Source: Enterobacteriaceae bacterium UBA2655
GTDB taxonomy: Bacteria > Pseudomonadota > Gammaproteobacteria > Enterobacterales > Enterobacteriaceae
Assembly (NCBI GenBank): GCA_002359495.1
Contig: DENB01000097.1
Span: forward strand, 28,467-92,466
Reading direction: 5' to 3'
Length of the DNA stretch: 64,000 nt
Below the pieces are notes generated by a model. That model was not told the DNA's origin, ran no database searches, and saw only the letters and a program-made list of their open reading frames with translations. How positions within the stretch are numbered: position 1 is the stretch's first letter; each line of letters begins with the position of its first letter. Position numbers and translations under genes: made by a program. Shown piece after piece: positions 39,536-48,174 of this stretch.

Positions 39536-39575
39536 CGACGCGCCTGTCGGCCATTCGACGCGCCTGTCGGCCATT
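39536..39575. repeat. 20-bp tandem direct repeat
   Basis: CGACGCGCCTGTCGGCCATT occurs twice in perfect tandem in the yqgF-yggR gap, ending at the yggR stop codon. An 11-bp core (GCGCCTGTCGG) occurs a third time inside the yggR 3' end, about 25 bp further on. It looks like a small recent duplication. Confidence 0.85.
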
Positions 39576-40567
39576 CAAAGCAGCCCCTCCTGCTGGCGCG
39601 CCTGTCGGCTCTGCTCAAAGGTTTGCATTCCCGCCTGCGATCCGGTTTGCAGCACGCCGGGAATCTGGTGCATTTTGCCCTCGCGGATCAGATTGGCGAC
39701 CGCCGGCGTGTTGATCAGCAGTTCAAACAACCCGACGCGCCCCCCTTCGCGCGTCTTCTCCAGCCGCTGAGCCAGCACCGCTTTCAGGCTACCGGCCAGC
39801 TGCGTGCGCACCAGGTTTTTCTCTTCGGCGGGAAAGACATCCACCAGACGATCCACCGCCTGCGCCGCGCCGCGGGTGTGCAGGGTCGCCAGCACCAGAT
39901 GGCCCGTCTCCGCCGCCGTCAGCGCCAGACGAATGGTTTCGCTGTCGCGCAGTTCGCCGAGCAAAATGACGTCGGGATCTTCGCGTAGCGCCGCCTTCAG
40001 CCCCAGCGCAAACGAGCCGCAGTGCTGGCCGACCTCCCGCTGCTGAATCAGAGAACGCTGACTGCGATGAATCACTTCAATGGGATCTTCCAGCGTGATG
40101 ATATGTCGCCGCTGCTCACGGTTAAGGGCGTCGATCATCGCGGCCAGGGTAGTCGATTTGCCGCTGCCGGTGGCGCCGACGATCAAAATCAGTCCCGCCT
40201 CCAGCAGCAACAGCGCAGGTGCCGCCGCAGGCAGGCGCAACGTTTCAAGCTGCGGCGCGCGGCTGGCGATATTGCGCAGCGCCAGCGACAGACCGCAGCG
40301 CTGAATAAACAGATTAGCGCGCAGGCGAGCGCCCTGCGCCAGAGTAATGGCGAAATCCACATGCCCCTGCTCCGCCAGCTGGCTGCGCTGGCTGGCGTCC
40401 AGCCACTGCGCCATAAAGGATTCCAGCCACTGCGCCTCGACCACAGGCTGATCCGGCACCGCCTCCAGCTCGCCCTGTCGCCGCCAGTGCGGCAAATGTC
40501 CGCTGCAGAGGTGCAGATCGGCCGCGTTATGCTTTACACTAAGGCTCACTATTTCATCCAGATCCAT
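39575..40567 (-). CDS. yggR: PilT-like ATPase YggR
   Basis: This is a secretion/pilus-retraction ATPase family protein of 330 residues (326 in E. coli YggR). Walker A is LIVGATGSGKSTTLAA (near residue 128). The Asp box (TLEDPIEVIH), Walker B (DPDVILLGELRDSETI) and the His box (TGHLVLATLHTRGAAQAVDR) follow in order. Whether it drives pilus retraction is unknown, as no pilus genes are nearby. It is divergent from yggS by 16 bp. In frame, the ORF ends within the tandem repeat. Confidence 0.93.
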   Translation of the reverse strand: MDLDEIVSLSVKHNAADLHLCSGHLPHWRRQGELEAVPDQPVVEAQWLESFMAQWLDASQRSQLAEQGHVDFAITLAQGARLRANLFIQRCGLSLALRNIASRAPQLETLRLPAAAPALLLLEAGLILIVGATGSGKSTTLAAMIDALNREQRRHIITLEDPIEVIHRSQRSLIQQREVGQHCGSFALGLKAALREDPDVILLGELRDSETIRLALTAAETGHLVLATLHTRGAAQAVDRLVDVFPAEEKNLVRTQLAGSLKAVLAQRLEKTREGGRVGLFELLINTPAVANLIREGKMHQIPGVLQTGSQAGMQTFEQSRQARQQEGLL

Positions 40568-40583
40568 CTCTATTCTCCCGACT

Positions 40584-41291
40584 ATGACCTCTATTCAGCA
40601 CAACCTACAGCAAGTCCGCCAGCGTATCTCCGCGGCCGCGCAGCGTTGCGGGCGCGATCCGCAAGAAATCACCCTGCTTGCAGTGAGCAAAACCAAACCT
40701 GCGAGCGCTGTCGAAGAGGCCGCCGCCGCCGGGCAGCTCGCCTTCGGGGAAAATTACGTGCAGGAGGGGGTTGAAAAGATCCAGGCGCTGGCCGCACATC
40801 CCTCTTTGCAATGGCATTTTATCGGGCCGTTGCAGTCGAACAAAAGCCGTCTGGTGGCGGAGCATTTCGCCTGGTGCCACACGGTGGATCGCCTGCGCAT
40901 CGCTCAGCGCCTCAACGATCAGCGCCCGGCGGCGGCGCCGCCGCTGAACGTGTTAATTCAGGTAAATATCAGTGACGAAAACAGCAAATCTGGCATCATG
41001 CTGGAGGCGTTGCCGGAACTGGCGCAGGCGGTCGCCGCCCTGCCCCGGCTGCGGCTGCGCGGCCTGATGGCGATCCCTGCGCCTGAAAGCGACTATCAGC
41101 GTCAGCTTGCCGTCTGCCAGCAGATGGCCGCCGCGTTTGCATCGCTGAAGCTTCACTATCCTGACGTCGATACGCTTTCTCTGGGAATGAGCGACGACAT
41201 GGAAGCCGCCATCGCGGCAGGCAGCACTATGGTGCGCATCGGCACTGCCATTTTCGGCGCGCGCGATTATGCACAGCAACCACAACAATAA
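40584..41291 (+). CDS. yggS: PLP homeostasis protein YggS
   Basis: YggS (PLPBP/COG0325) binds pyridoxal phosphate without known catalysis and keeps B6 and amino-acid pools in balance. The 235-residue protein has the PLP-lysine motif LLAVSKTKPASAVEEA (near residue 35), FGENYVQEGVEKI, and the phosphate-binding end LSLGMSDDMEAAIAAGSTMVRIGTAIFG. It begins the yggS-yggT-rdgB-hemW operon. Confidence 0.96.
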   Translation: MTSIQHNLQQVRQRISAAAQRCGRDPQEITLLAVSKTKPASAVEEAAAAGQLAFGENYVQEGVEKIQALAAHPSLQWHFIGPLQSNKSRLVAEHFAWCHTVDRLRIAQRLNDQRPAAAPPLNVLIQVNISDENSKSGIMLEALPELAQAVAALPRLRLRGLMAIPAPESDYQRQLAVCQQMAAAFASLKLHYPDVDTLSLGMSDDMEAAIAAGSTMVRIGTAIFGARDYAQQPQQ

Positions 41292-41303
41292 TTGAGGAAT
41301 CTC

Positions 41304-41858
41304 ATGTTAACACTGACGTTTTTAGTCAAAACCCTGATCGATCTCTACGTCATGGTGCTGCTGCTGCGCATCTGGATGCAGTGGTCGCGCTGTGATTTTT
41401 ATAATCCGCTGTCGCAGTTCGTGGTCAAAGTGACCCAGCCGGTAGTCAAGCCGCTGCGCCGCATTCTTCCGGCGCTCGGTCCGATCGACAGCGCCTCGCT
41501 GCTGCTGGCCTTTATCCTGACCACGCTGAAATATCCGATTTTGCTGCTGATTCAGGTCGGCGTCTTCTCGGTCGATCCCACCAATTTGCTGGTCGGCCTG
41601 CTCTCGTTGCTGAAATCGGCCGGTTATCTGGTGTTCTGGGTGATTATCATTCGTTCGCTGATGAGCTGGATTAGCCAGGGCCGCGGCGCGATCGACTATG
41701 TGCTGATTCAGCTCACCGAGCCGCTGATGGCGCCCGTGCGTCGTTTTCTGCCAGCGATGGGCGGCATCGACTTCTCTGCGATGATCGTTATTCTGGTGCT
41801 TTACGCCCTGAACTTCCTCGGCATGGACCTGTTCCCCGGTCTCTGGTACCTGCTGTAA
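41304..41858 (+). CDS. yggT: YggT-family integral membrane protein
   Basis: YggT is a 184-residue inner-membrane protein with two YggT repeats, each having a Leu-rich helix and an R-x-LP motif (RRILPALGPID near residue 50, RRFLPAMGGID near 150). About four to five membrane helices are expected. A role in osmotic or K+ stress has been suggested for the family. GAGGA lies 6 bp before the ATG. In E. coli yggU follows; here only 21 bp separate yggT from rdgB. Confidence 0.92.
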   Translation: MLTLTFLVKTLIDLYVMVLLLRIWMQWSRCDFYNPLSQFVVKVTQPVVKPLRRILPALGPIDSASLLLAFILTTLKYPILLLIQVGVFSVDPTNLLVGLLSLLKSAGYLVFWVIIIRSLMSWISQGRGAIDYVLIQLTEPLMAPVRRFLPAMGGIDFSAMIVILVLYALNFLGMDLFPGLWYLL

Positions 41859-41879
41859 TTCATGAATTCTGGAACTGTT

Positions 41880-42473
41880 ATGCAAAAAGTTGTACTCGCT
41901 ACCGGCAATCCCGGCAAAGTCCGCGAACTGGCCGATCTGCTGACCGCCTTCGGCCTGGATATCGTGGCGCAAACCGATCTCGGCGTGGAGTCTGCTGAGG
42001 AAACCGGCCTGACCTTTATTGAGAACGCCCTTCTCAAAGCGCGTCATGCGGCGCAGGTCACCGGCCTGCCGGCGATAGCGGACGATTCCGGCCTGGCGGT
42101 GGATGCGCTTGGCGGCGCGCCGGGCATCTGGTCGGCGCGCTATGCGGGCGAGGATGCCAACGATCGTCAGAATCTGGAGAAGCTGCTGACGGCGATGGAG
42201 CCGGTGCCGGACGGCGAGCGTCAGGCGCAGTTCCACTGCGTACTGGTCTATTTGCGTCACGCGGACGATCCGACGCCGCTGGTGTTTCACGGCAGCTGGG
42301 CGGGCGAAATTACCCGCGCAGCGGCGGGCGAAGGCGGCTTCGGCTACGATCCGGTGTTCTGGCTGTCGCAGCTGGGCAAAACCGCGGCGGAGCTGAGCAA
42401 AGACGAAAAGCGCGCCATTTCCCACCGCGGCAAGGCGCTGGCGCAGCTGTTGGATGCGATGCGCAATGCTTAA
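41880..42473 (+). CDS. rdgB: dITP/XTP pyrophosphatase RdgB
   Basis: RdgB removes non-canonical purine nucleotides (dITP, XTP) by hydrolysis to the monophosphate. The 197-residue protein starts [17 protein letters not shown] and carries [30 protein letters not shown] and [10 protein letters not shown], the ITPase hallmarks. The start at 41880 is by homology. Its end overlaps hemW by 8 bp. Confidence 0.96.
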   Translation: MQKVVLATGNPGKVRELADLLTAFGLDIVAQTDLGVESAEETGLTFIENALLKARHAAQVTGLPAIADDSGLAVDALGGAPGIWSARYAGEDANDRQNLEKLLTAMEPVPDGERQAQFHCVLVYLRHADDPTPLVFHGSWAGEITRAAAGEGGFGYDPVFWLSQLGKTAAELSKDEKRAISHRGKALAQLLDAMRNA

Positions 42474-43608
42474 TCTGCCTCCGCTCAGCCTTTACATCCA
42501 TATCCCGTGGTGCGTACAGAAATGTCCCTACTGCGACTTCAACTCCCATGCGCTGAAAGGCGAGGTGCCGCATGTCGATTACGTGCAGCATCTGCTGGCG
42601 GATCTGGAGCAGGATCTGCCGCTTGCCCAGGGACGCGAGGTGCGCACGATTTTCATCGGCGGCGGCACCCCTAGCCTGCTGAGCAGCGAGGCGATGCAGA
42701 TGTTGATGGACGGCGTGCGGGCGCGCCTGCCGCTGGCGGCCGACGCCGAGATCACCATGGAAGCCAACCCCGGCACGGTGGAAGCCGATCGCTTCAGCGC
42801 TTATCAGCGGGCGGGGATTAACCGTATTTCGATCGGCGTACAGAGCTTCAGTCCACAGAAGCTGGAACGGCTTGGCCGCATCCACGGACCGGAGGAGGCG
42901 AAACGGGCGGCGGAATTGGCCGCCGGGCTGCATCTGCGCAGCTTTAACCTCGACCTGATGCACGGTCTGCCGAACCAGTCGCTGGAGGAGGCGCTGGACG
43001 ATCTGCGTCAGGCGATCGCCCTTAATCCGCCGCATCTGTCGTGGTATCAGCTGACCATTGAGCCAAATACGCTGTTCGGCTCGCGTCCGCCGAAGCTGCC
43101 GGATGACGATGCGCTCTGGGATATCTTTGAGCAGGGCCACCAGCTGTTGACTGCGGCGGGCTATCAGCAGTATGAAACCTCCGCCTACGCCAAACCGGGC
43201 TATCGCTGCGAGCACAACCTGAACTACTGGCGCTTCGGCGATTATCTGGGCATCGGCTGCGGCGCGCACGGCAAGCTGACGCAGCCTGACGGACGCATCG
43301 TGCGCACGGTGAAAACCCGTCATCCGCGCGGCTTTATGGCCGGAAAATATCTCGATAAGCAGTATGAGGTGGCCGATGCGGAGAAACCGTTCGAATACTT
43401 TATGAACCGCTTCCGCCTGCTGGAAGCCGCGCCGCGCGCCGAGTTTACGCGCTACACCGGCCTGGCGGAGCAGGCGATTCGTTCGCAGATGGATGGTGCG
43501 ATAGCCGCTGGCTACGTGGCGGAAAGCAGTGAAAGCTGGCAGATCACGGAGAAAGGCAAACTGTTCCTGAATTCGCTGCTGGAGCTGTTCCTCGACGAGG
43601 AAGAGTAG
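42466..43608 (+). CDS. hemW: Heme chaperone HemW (radical-SAM, CPO-like)
   Basis: HemW is a radical-SAM family heme-binding protein, formerly called a coproporphyrinogen oxidase homologue, that delivers heme to respiratory proteins. The 380-residue product has the [4Fe-4S] motif CVQKCPYC (Cx3Cx2C, near residue 18). [12 protein letters not shown] and the [20 protein letters not shown] block follow. The start at 42466 ([15 protein letters not shown]) overlaps rdgB by 8 bp. Confidence 0.96.
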   Translation: MLNLPPLSLYIHIPWCVQKCPYCDFNSHALKGEVPHVDYVQHLLADLEQDLPLAQGREVRTIFIGGGTPSLLSSEAMQMLMDGVRARLPLAADAEITMEANPGTVEADRFSAYQRAGINRISIGVQSFSPQKLERLGRIHGPEEAKRAAELAAGLHLRSFNLDLMHGLPNQSLEEALDDLRQAIALNPPHLSWYQLTIEPNTLFGSRPPKLPDDDALWDIFEQGHQLLTAAGYQQYETSAYAKPGYRCEHNLNYWRFGDYLGIGCGAHGKLTQPDGRIVRTVKTRHPRGFMAGKYLDKQYEVADAEKPFEYFMNRFRLLEAAPRAEFTRYTGLAEQAIRSQMDGAIAAGYVAESSESWQITEKGKLFLNSLLELFLDEEE

Positions 43609-43612
43609 GCAT

Positions 43613-43646
43613 AAAAAAGCCGGCGCCCGAGGCGACCGGCTTTTTT
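43613..43646. terminator. Bidirectional terminator between hemW and yggN
   Basis: AAAAAAGCCGG and CCGGCTTTTTT pair around a 12-nt GC-rich loop between the converging hemW and yggN stop codons. Confidence 0.85.
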
Positions 43647-43661
43647 ATCTCTGCTGCATGT

Positions 43662-44378
43662 TTATTTCTTCAAACCGGTAAGCAGCGCCTTGCGCTGATC
43701 TTCCAGGCTAATGACGCGGTTGCAGACTTCGTGGCCGAAATTCTTGAAATCCTGTTCCTGATTATTCCATTCCGTCTGAATCGCCTGTTGCAGGCCGCCG
43801 AGGTTGCCCATGATCGCCTGCAGCGGATTGCTGCTGTTGCTGGTTTGTTTGGTGCCCATCTCGTTCAGGCTGTCCTGCAACACTCCGCCCAGCGTGCTCT
43901 GCACAATGCGCTCGCCGTCGGCGCGCACCTGATCGATCGCCTGGTGGTGGAAGGTCAGGCCGTCGCTGCGATGTTCGATAATGCGGTTCATCTGCTGCTT
44001 CAGCTGGCTGTCCAGCGTGCTCAGACGGTTGCGGACGTTGCTGTTGGCGCCCAGCTTCTCGACGATAACCTTATCCAGCGCGACGCGCCCTTTCTCCAGA
44101 CGCGAGCTGGCGCCGTTATCGACCCACGGCAGATCGCGGCGCAGCGCGTTCTGGTAGTCGAGCGCTTTCTGCCGCGTGGCGTTGTCTATCTCAACCTGCT
44201 CGCCGTTGTAGCGGACGTCGCCCTGCGGCGAAATTTCCAGGTTGCCACTGGCGCCCGCCACCTGAACGCTTTGCGGCGTAATGATCACGTCATCCTGCGG
44301 CTTGACGCTGCATTCATAGGCCGCCTGCGCCTGTACGGCGCTCAGCAGCAGTCCAGCCAGAAGAGCTTTACGAAACAT
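43662..44378 (-). CDS. yggN: Periplasmic DUF2884 protein YggN
   Basis: YggN is a 238-residue secreted protein of unknown function (DUF2884). It has a signal peptide (MFRKALLAGLLLSAVQAQA, cleavage near residue 19). A mostly helical body has YECSVKPQDDVIITPQSVQV at its start and FHHQAIDQVRADGERIVQ in the centre. It resembles E. coli YggN (239 residues) throughout. It follows yggL by 43 bp on the same strand. In E. coli yggM and ansB lie between hemW and yggN; both are absent here. Confidence 0.9.
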   Translation of the reverse strand: MFRKALLAGLLLSAVQAQAAYECSVKPQDDVIITPQSVQVAGASGNLEISPQGDVRYNGEQVEIDNATRQKALDYQNALRRDLPWVDNGASSRLEKGRVALDKVIVEKLGANSNVRNRLSTLDSQLKQQMNRIIEHRSDGLTFHHQAIDQVRADGERIVQSTLGGVLQDSLNEMGTKQTSNSSNPLQAIMGNLGGLQQAIQTEWNNQEQDFKNFGHEVCNRVISLEDQRKALLTGLKK

Positions 44379-44421
44379 GGATTCTCCTTAAAAAGCGTCG
44401 GTAAGCCAGCCTGAATGCTTC

Positions 44422-44748
44422 TTAGTCCCACCAGACGTCAAACAGTTCCGTGACCTTGATCTCTTCCAGCTTGCGATCTTCCAGCCACTTGCGCACCAGC
44501 TCGCGATGTTCGTCGGTGCATTTGCCGGTTTTTTGCAGACAGATCAGCCCTTCCCACTGCAGATAGCCGCTGCCGTCGTAAGCGAGGCCGTTGGGATCGA
44601 TCGCTTCGTTGATAAAATCTTCCAGCGTGCTGTCGATCAGCTGTTCGCTGCTGCCCTCGGGAAAACGCCAGGCGACGGAGAAGCCCAGCTCCTGAAACTC
44701 ATCGATATGTAACTTTTTACGTAAGCGACGGCTGCGCTGTTTCGCCAT
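44422..44748 (-). CDS. yggL: YggL family protein (DUF469)
   Basis: YggL is a 108-residue DUF469 protein; the family has been linked to the 50S ribosomal subunit. It starts with a very basic segment (AKQRSRRLRKKLHIDEF) followed by the family motif ELGFSVAWRFPEGSS and the C-terminal LEEIKVTELFDVWWD. It overlaps trmB by one base (TAATG), so the two form an operon. Confidence 0.93.
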   Translation of the reverse strand: MAKQRSRRLRKKLHIDEFQELGFSVAWRFPEGSSEQLIDSTLEDFINEAIDPNGLAYDGSGYLQWEGLICLQKTGKCTDEHRELVRKWLEDRKLEEIKVTELFDVWWD

Positions 44749-45467
44749 TATTTCACCCTCTCAAACATCAGATCCCAAACGCCATGGCCCAGACGCTGCC
44801 CGCGCTGCTCGAATTTGGTTAACGGACGCGTCTCAGGACGCGGCACGTAATCGCCGCTTTCCGACTGGTTGCGATACCCCTCTACGCCGCTCATCACGCT
44901 CAGCATGTGTTCGGCGTAGGCTTCCCAGTCGGTAGCCATATGGAAAACGCCACCCGGCTTCAGCTTGCTCAGCACCAGCCCGGCGAACGGCGCCTGCACG
45001 ATGCGGCGTTTGTTATGACGCGCTTTATGCCAGGGATCGGGGAAAAAGAGCTGCACCATGCTGAGCGAATTATCGGGGATCATCTTCTCCAGCACTTCCA
45101 CCGCGTCGTGACACATCACGCGCAGGTTTTCCACGCCCGCCTCTTTCGCCGACCCCAGACAGGCGCCGACGCCCGGCGCATGCACTTCGATGCCGAGGAA
45201 GTTTTGATGCGGATTGCTCTGCGCCATGCTGACCAGCGAGGCGCCCATGCCGAAACCGATCTCCAGCACCACCGGCGCGTCGCGGCCGAACAGCGCGGTC
45301 AGATCGAGCGGCTCCGGCTGGTACTCTACGCCCATCACCGGCCAGTATTGTTCGAGCGCCAGCTCCTGCCCTTTCGTTAAACGCCCCTGACGGCGTACGA
45401 AACTGCGAATGCGTCGCAACGGACGCCCGTTTTCGTCAAATTCTGGTGTGATGACGTCATTTATCAT
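44748..45467 (-). CDS. trmB: tRNA (guanine-N7)-methyltransferase TrmB
   Basis: TrmB methylates G46 in the variable loop of tRNAs with S-adenosylmethionine. The 239-residue protein has the SAM motif [16 protein letters not shown] (near residue 68), the family motif [17 protein letters not shown] (near 140) and the C-terminal [17 protein letters not shown]. It starts at [12 protein letters not shown], as in E. coli, and is divergent from mutY. Confidence 0.97.
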   Translation of the reverse strand: MINDVITPEFDENGRPLRRIRSFVRRQGRLTKGQELALEQYWPVMGVEYQPEPLDLTALFGRDAPVVLEIGFGMGASLVSMAQSNPHQNFLGIEVHAPGVGACLGSAKEAGVENLRVMCHDAVEVLEKMIPDNSLSMVQLFFPDPWHKARHNKRRIVQAPFAGLVLSKLKPGGVFHMATDWEAYAEHMLSVMSGVEGYRNQSESGDYVPRPETRPLTKFEQRGQRLGHGVWDLMFERVK

Positions 45468-45624
45468 GTCAAAGCCTGCTGGTTAGCCTGTTCGGGGAAA
45501 CGGGCATTATGCAAAGTTCATAAACAGAAGCAAGCCTTTGCAATCTTCCGGTTTACACCCTCCAGCGTCTGTGCTGGAATTCCTGCCTGAGTGTAGAGTA
45601 ATCACGGAAAATTTCCTTCTTATG

Positions 45625-46707
45625 ATGCAAGCGCCGCAGTTCGCGCAACAGGTGCTGGACTGGTATCAGCGCTTTGGCCGCAAGACCCTGCCGTGGCAGC
45701 AGGAAAAAACGCCTTATAAAGTATGGCTCTCCGAGGTCATGCTGCAACAGACCCAGGTCGCCACCGTTATCCCCTATTTCGAACGCTTTATGTCGCGCTT
45801 TCCCGAGGTCGGCGATCTCGCCGCCGCGCCGCTGGACGAGGTGCTGCACCTCTGGACCGGGCTGGGCTACTACGCGCGTGCACGCAACCTGCACAAGGCG
45901 GCGCAGCAGGTGGTGGAGCGGCATCAGGGCGAATTCCCGCAGAATTTCGAGGACGTGGCGGCGCTGCCGGGCGTCGGACGCTCTACCGCCGGGGCGATTC
46001 TTTCGCTCTCCTTAGGCCAGCACTATCCTATTCTCGACGGCAACGTGAAGCGCGTGCTGGCGCGCTGCTATGCGGTGGCGGGCTGGCCCGGCAAAAAAGA
46101 GGTGGAGAAACGTCTGTGGCAGATCAGCGAAGAGGTCACCCCGGCGACGGGCGTCAGCGCATTTAATCAGGCGATGATGGATCTCGGCGCGCTGGTCTGC
46201 ACCCGCTCGCGCCCGAAATGCGAAATTTGCCCGCTGAACGACGGCTGCATCGCTTACGCCAACGGTAGCTGGGCCAGCTATCCCGGCAAAAAGCCGAAGC
46301 AGACCTTGCCGGAGCGCAGCGGCTGGTTTCTGATGATGCAGCACGGCGACCGCGTCTGGCTGGAGCAGCGGCCGCCGGTCGGCCTGTGGGGCGGCCTGTT
46401 CTGTTTTCCGCAGTTCGCCAGCGAAGAGGCGCTGCAGGCCTGGCTTGACGCGCGCGGCATTAAAAGCCGGCCGCAGCCGATGACCGCTTTTCGCCACACC
46501 TTCAGCCATTTTCATCTTGATATCGTGCCAATGTGGCTGGAATGGCCATCGGCCGGGGCCGCGATGGATGAAGCGGGCGGTCTCTGGTATAACTTAGCGC
46601 AACCGCCGTCAGTCGGCCTGGCCGCGCCGGTAGAGCGTCTGCTGCATGAACTTCGGCATCCCCGGCAACTGACGCTGCACACGCGCCCGATCCAAGAGGA
46701 AGAGTAA
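45625..46707 (+). CDS. mutY: Adenine DNA glycosylase MutY
   Basis: MutY removes adenine mispaired with 8-oxoguanine. The 360-residue protein has the helix-hairpin-helix [12 protein letters not shown] (near residue 112) with the catalytic Asp in ILDGNVKRV. The [4Fe-4S] ligands [17 protein letters not shown] (Cx6Cx2Cx5C) follow, and a C-terminal Nudix-like domain recognises 8-oxoG. The start is either the ATG at 45625 (MQAPQF, as in E. coli) or the adjacent one at 45622. It overlaps yggX by one base. Confidence 0.96.
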   Translation: MQAPQFAQQVLDWYQRFGRKTLPWQQEKTPYKVWLSEVMLQQTQVATVIPYFERFMSRFPEVGDLAAAPLDEVLHLWTGLGYYARARNLHKAAQQVVERHQGEFPQNFEDVAALPGVGRSTAGAILSLSLGQHYPILDGNVKRVLARCYAVAGWPGKKEVEKRLWQISEEVTPATGVSAFNQAMMDLGALVCTRSRPKCEICPLNDGCIAYANGSWASYPGKKPKQTLPERSGWFLMMQHGDRVWLEQRPPVGLWGGLFCFPQFASEEALQAWLDARGIKSRPQPMTAFRHTFSHFHLDIVPMWLEWPSAGAAMDEAGGLWYNLAQPPSVGLAAPVERLLHELRHPRQLTLHTRPIQEEE

Positions 46708-46979
46708 TGAGCCGCACTATTTTTTGTACTTATTTACAACGCGATGCTGAAGGTCAGGACTTTCAGCTCTATCCCGGCGAACTGGGAAAACGCATCTACA
46801 ATGAGATCTCCAAAGAGGCCTGGCAGAAATGGATGGCCAAGCAGACCATGCTGATCAATGAGAAGAAGCTCAACATGATGAACCCGGAAGATCGTAAAGT
46901 GCTGGAGAAGGAGATGGTGAATTTCCTGTTTGAAGGCAAAGATGTGCACATTGAAGGCTACACGCCGCCCGAAGCGTAA
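46707..46979 (+). CDS. yggX: Fe(2+)-trafficking protein YggX
   Basis: YggX is a 90-residue cytoplasmic protein that protects iron-sulphur clusters, including that of MutY, against oxidation. It starts [20 protein letters not shown] with the conserved Cys7. The motifs [18 protein letters not shown] and [13 protein letters not shown] match the family. It overlaps mutY (TAATG), which fits a shared function. mltC follows after 55 bp. Confidence 0.96.
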   Translation: MSRTIFCTYLQRDAEGQDFQLYPGELGKRIYNEISKEAWQKWMAKQTMLINEKKLNMMNPEDRKVLEKEMVNFLFEGKDVHIEGYTPPEA

Positions 46980-47034
46980 ACTTTGGGGCCTCAGCGTTGA
47001 GGCCCTCCGATTCCAGGCCATGCACTGATTTAAA

Positions 47035-48114
47035 ATGAATAAAAAATTGATAGCGTTGCTGGTGATTGCACCACTTTTGGTTTCATGCTCAGGAAATAAA
47101 AAACAGCAGTTTCACGAAGAGTGGGTCAAGGATACCAACGGATTCGATATTCTGATGGGGCAGTTCGCCCATAACATCGAAAATATTTGGGGAATCAATG
47201 AGGTTCTGATTGCCGGACCGAAAGATTACGTCAAATACAGCGACAACTATTACACCCGCAGCCATATCAACTTCGAAAGCGGCAGCATTACCATCGAGAC
47301 CATTTCGGGTACCGATCCGATGGCCAGCCTGCGTCAGGCGATCGTCACCACGCTGTTGATCGGCGAAGATCCCGGCAATGTCGATCTCTACTCCGACGCC
47401 AACGATATTCAGATCAGTAAAGAGCCGCTACTTTACGGCCAGGTGCTGGATAACACCGGGCAGCCGATCCGCTGGCAGGGCCGCGCCAGCAACTTTGCCG
47501 ATTACCTGATTCAGAATAAGCTGCAGCGTCGCGTCTCCGGCCTGCATGTGATCTGGTCCGTGACCATTCCGATGGTGCCGAACCACCTGGATAAGCGCGC
47601 GCATAAATACCTGCCTATCGTGCGCAAAGCCGCCGAGCAGTATGGCGTCGACGCCTCGCTGATTCTGGCGATCATGCAGATTGAGTCGAGCTTCAACCCC
47701 TATGCGGTAAGCCATTCCGACGCCTTGGGCCTGATGCAGGTGGTGCAGCACACCGCCGGCGTCGACGTGTTCCGCATGAAGGGCAAATGGGGCAAGCCGA
47801 GCCGCAGTTACCTGCTCGATCCTGAAAACAATATCGACGCCGGCACGGCTTATCTTTCGCTGCTGCAAAACAGCTATCTTTCCGGCATCGCCAACCCGAC
47901 GTCCCGCCGTTACGCGGTGATCACCGCCTATAACGGCGGCGCCGGCAGCGTGCTGCGCGTTTTCTCCAGCGATAAAGATCGCGCCTTCGCGGCAATCAAC
48001 GGCATGTCGCCGAGCGAGGTGTATGAGACGCTGACCAGCAGCCATCCGTCGGCGGAGTCGCGTCGCTATTTGTATAAGGTGAACAGCGCGCAGCGCAGCT
48101 ATCACCGCTACTGA
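47035..48114 (+). CDS. mltC: Membrane-bound lytic murein transglycosylase C
   Basis: MltC is an outer-membrane lipoprotein that cleaves peptidoglycan glycan strands. The 359-residue protein has a lipoprotein signal with lipobox LLVSC (Cys19) and an N-terminal DUF3393-type domain (about 20-185). The SLT domain begins [23 protein letters not shown], with the catalytic Glu in the [12 protein letters not shown] block. GLMQV, TAYLSLL and [10 protein letters not shown] follow. It is the last gene of mutY-yggX-mltC. In E. coli nupG follows; here speC converges directly. Confidence 0.96.
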   Translation: MNKKLIALLVIAPLLVSCSGNKKQQFHEEWVKDTNGFDILMGQFAHNIENIWGINEVLIAGPKDYVKYSDNYYTRSHINFESGSITIETISGTDPMASLRQAIVTTLLIGEDPGNVDLYSDANDIQISKEPLLYGQVLDNTGQPIRWQGRASNFADYLIQNKLQRRVSGLHVIWSVTIPMVPNHLDKRAHKYLPIVRKAAEQYGVDASLILAIMQIESSFNPYAVSHSDALGLMQVVQHTAGVDVFRMKGKWGKPSRSYLLDPENNIDAGTAYLSLLQNSYLSGIANPTSRRYAVITAYNGGAGSVLRVFSSDKDRAFAAINGMSPSEVYETLTSSHPSAESRRYLYKVNSAQRSYHRY

Positions 48115-48174
48115 GTGGCGCCAGGGGAGCGGGCCTGCGGTCCACTCCCTCTGTGCCCGGCGGGCGCCCGCCCC

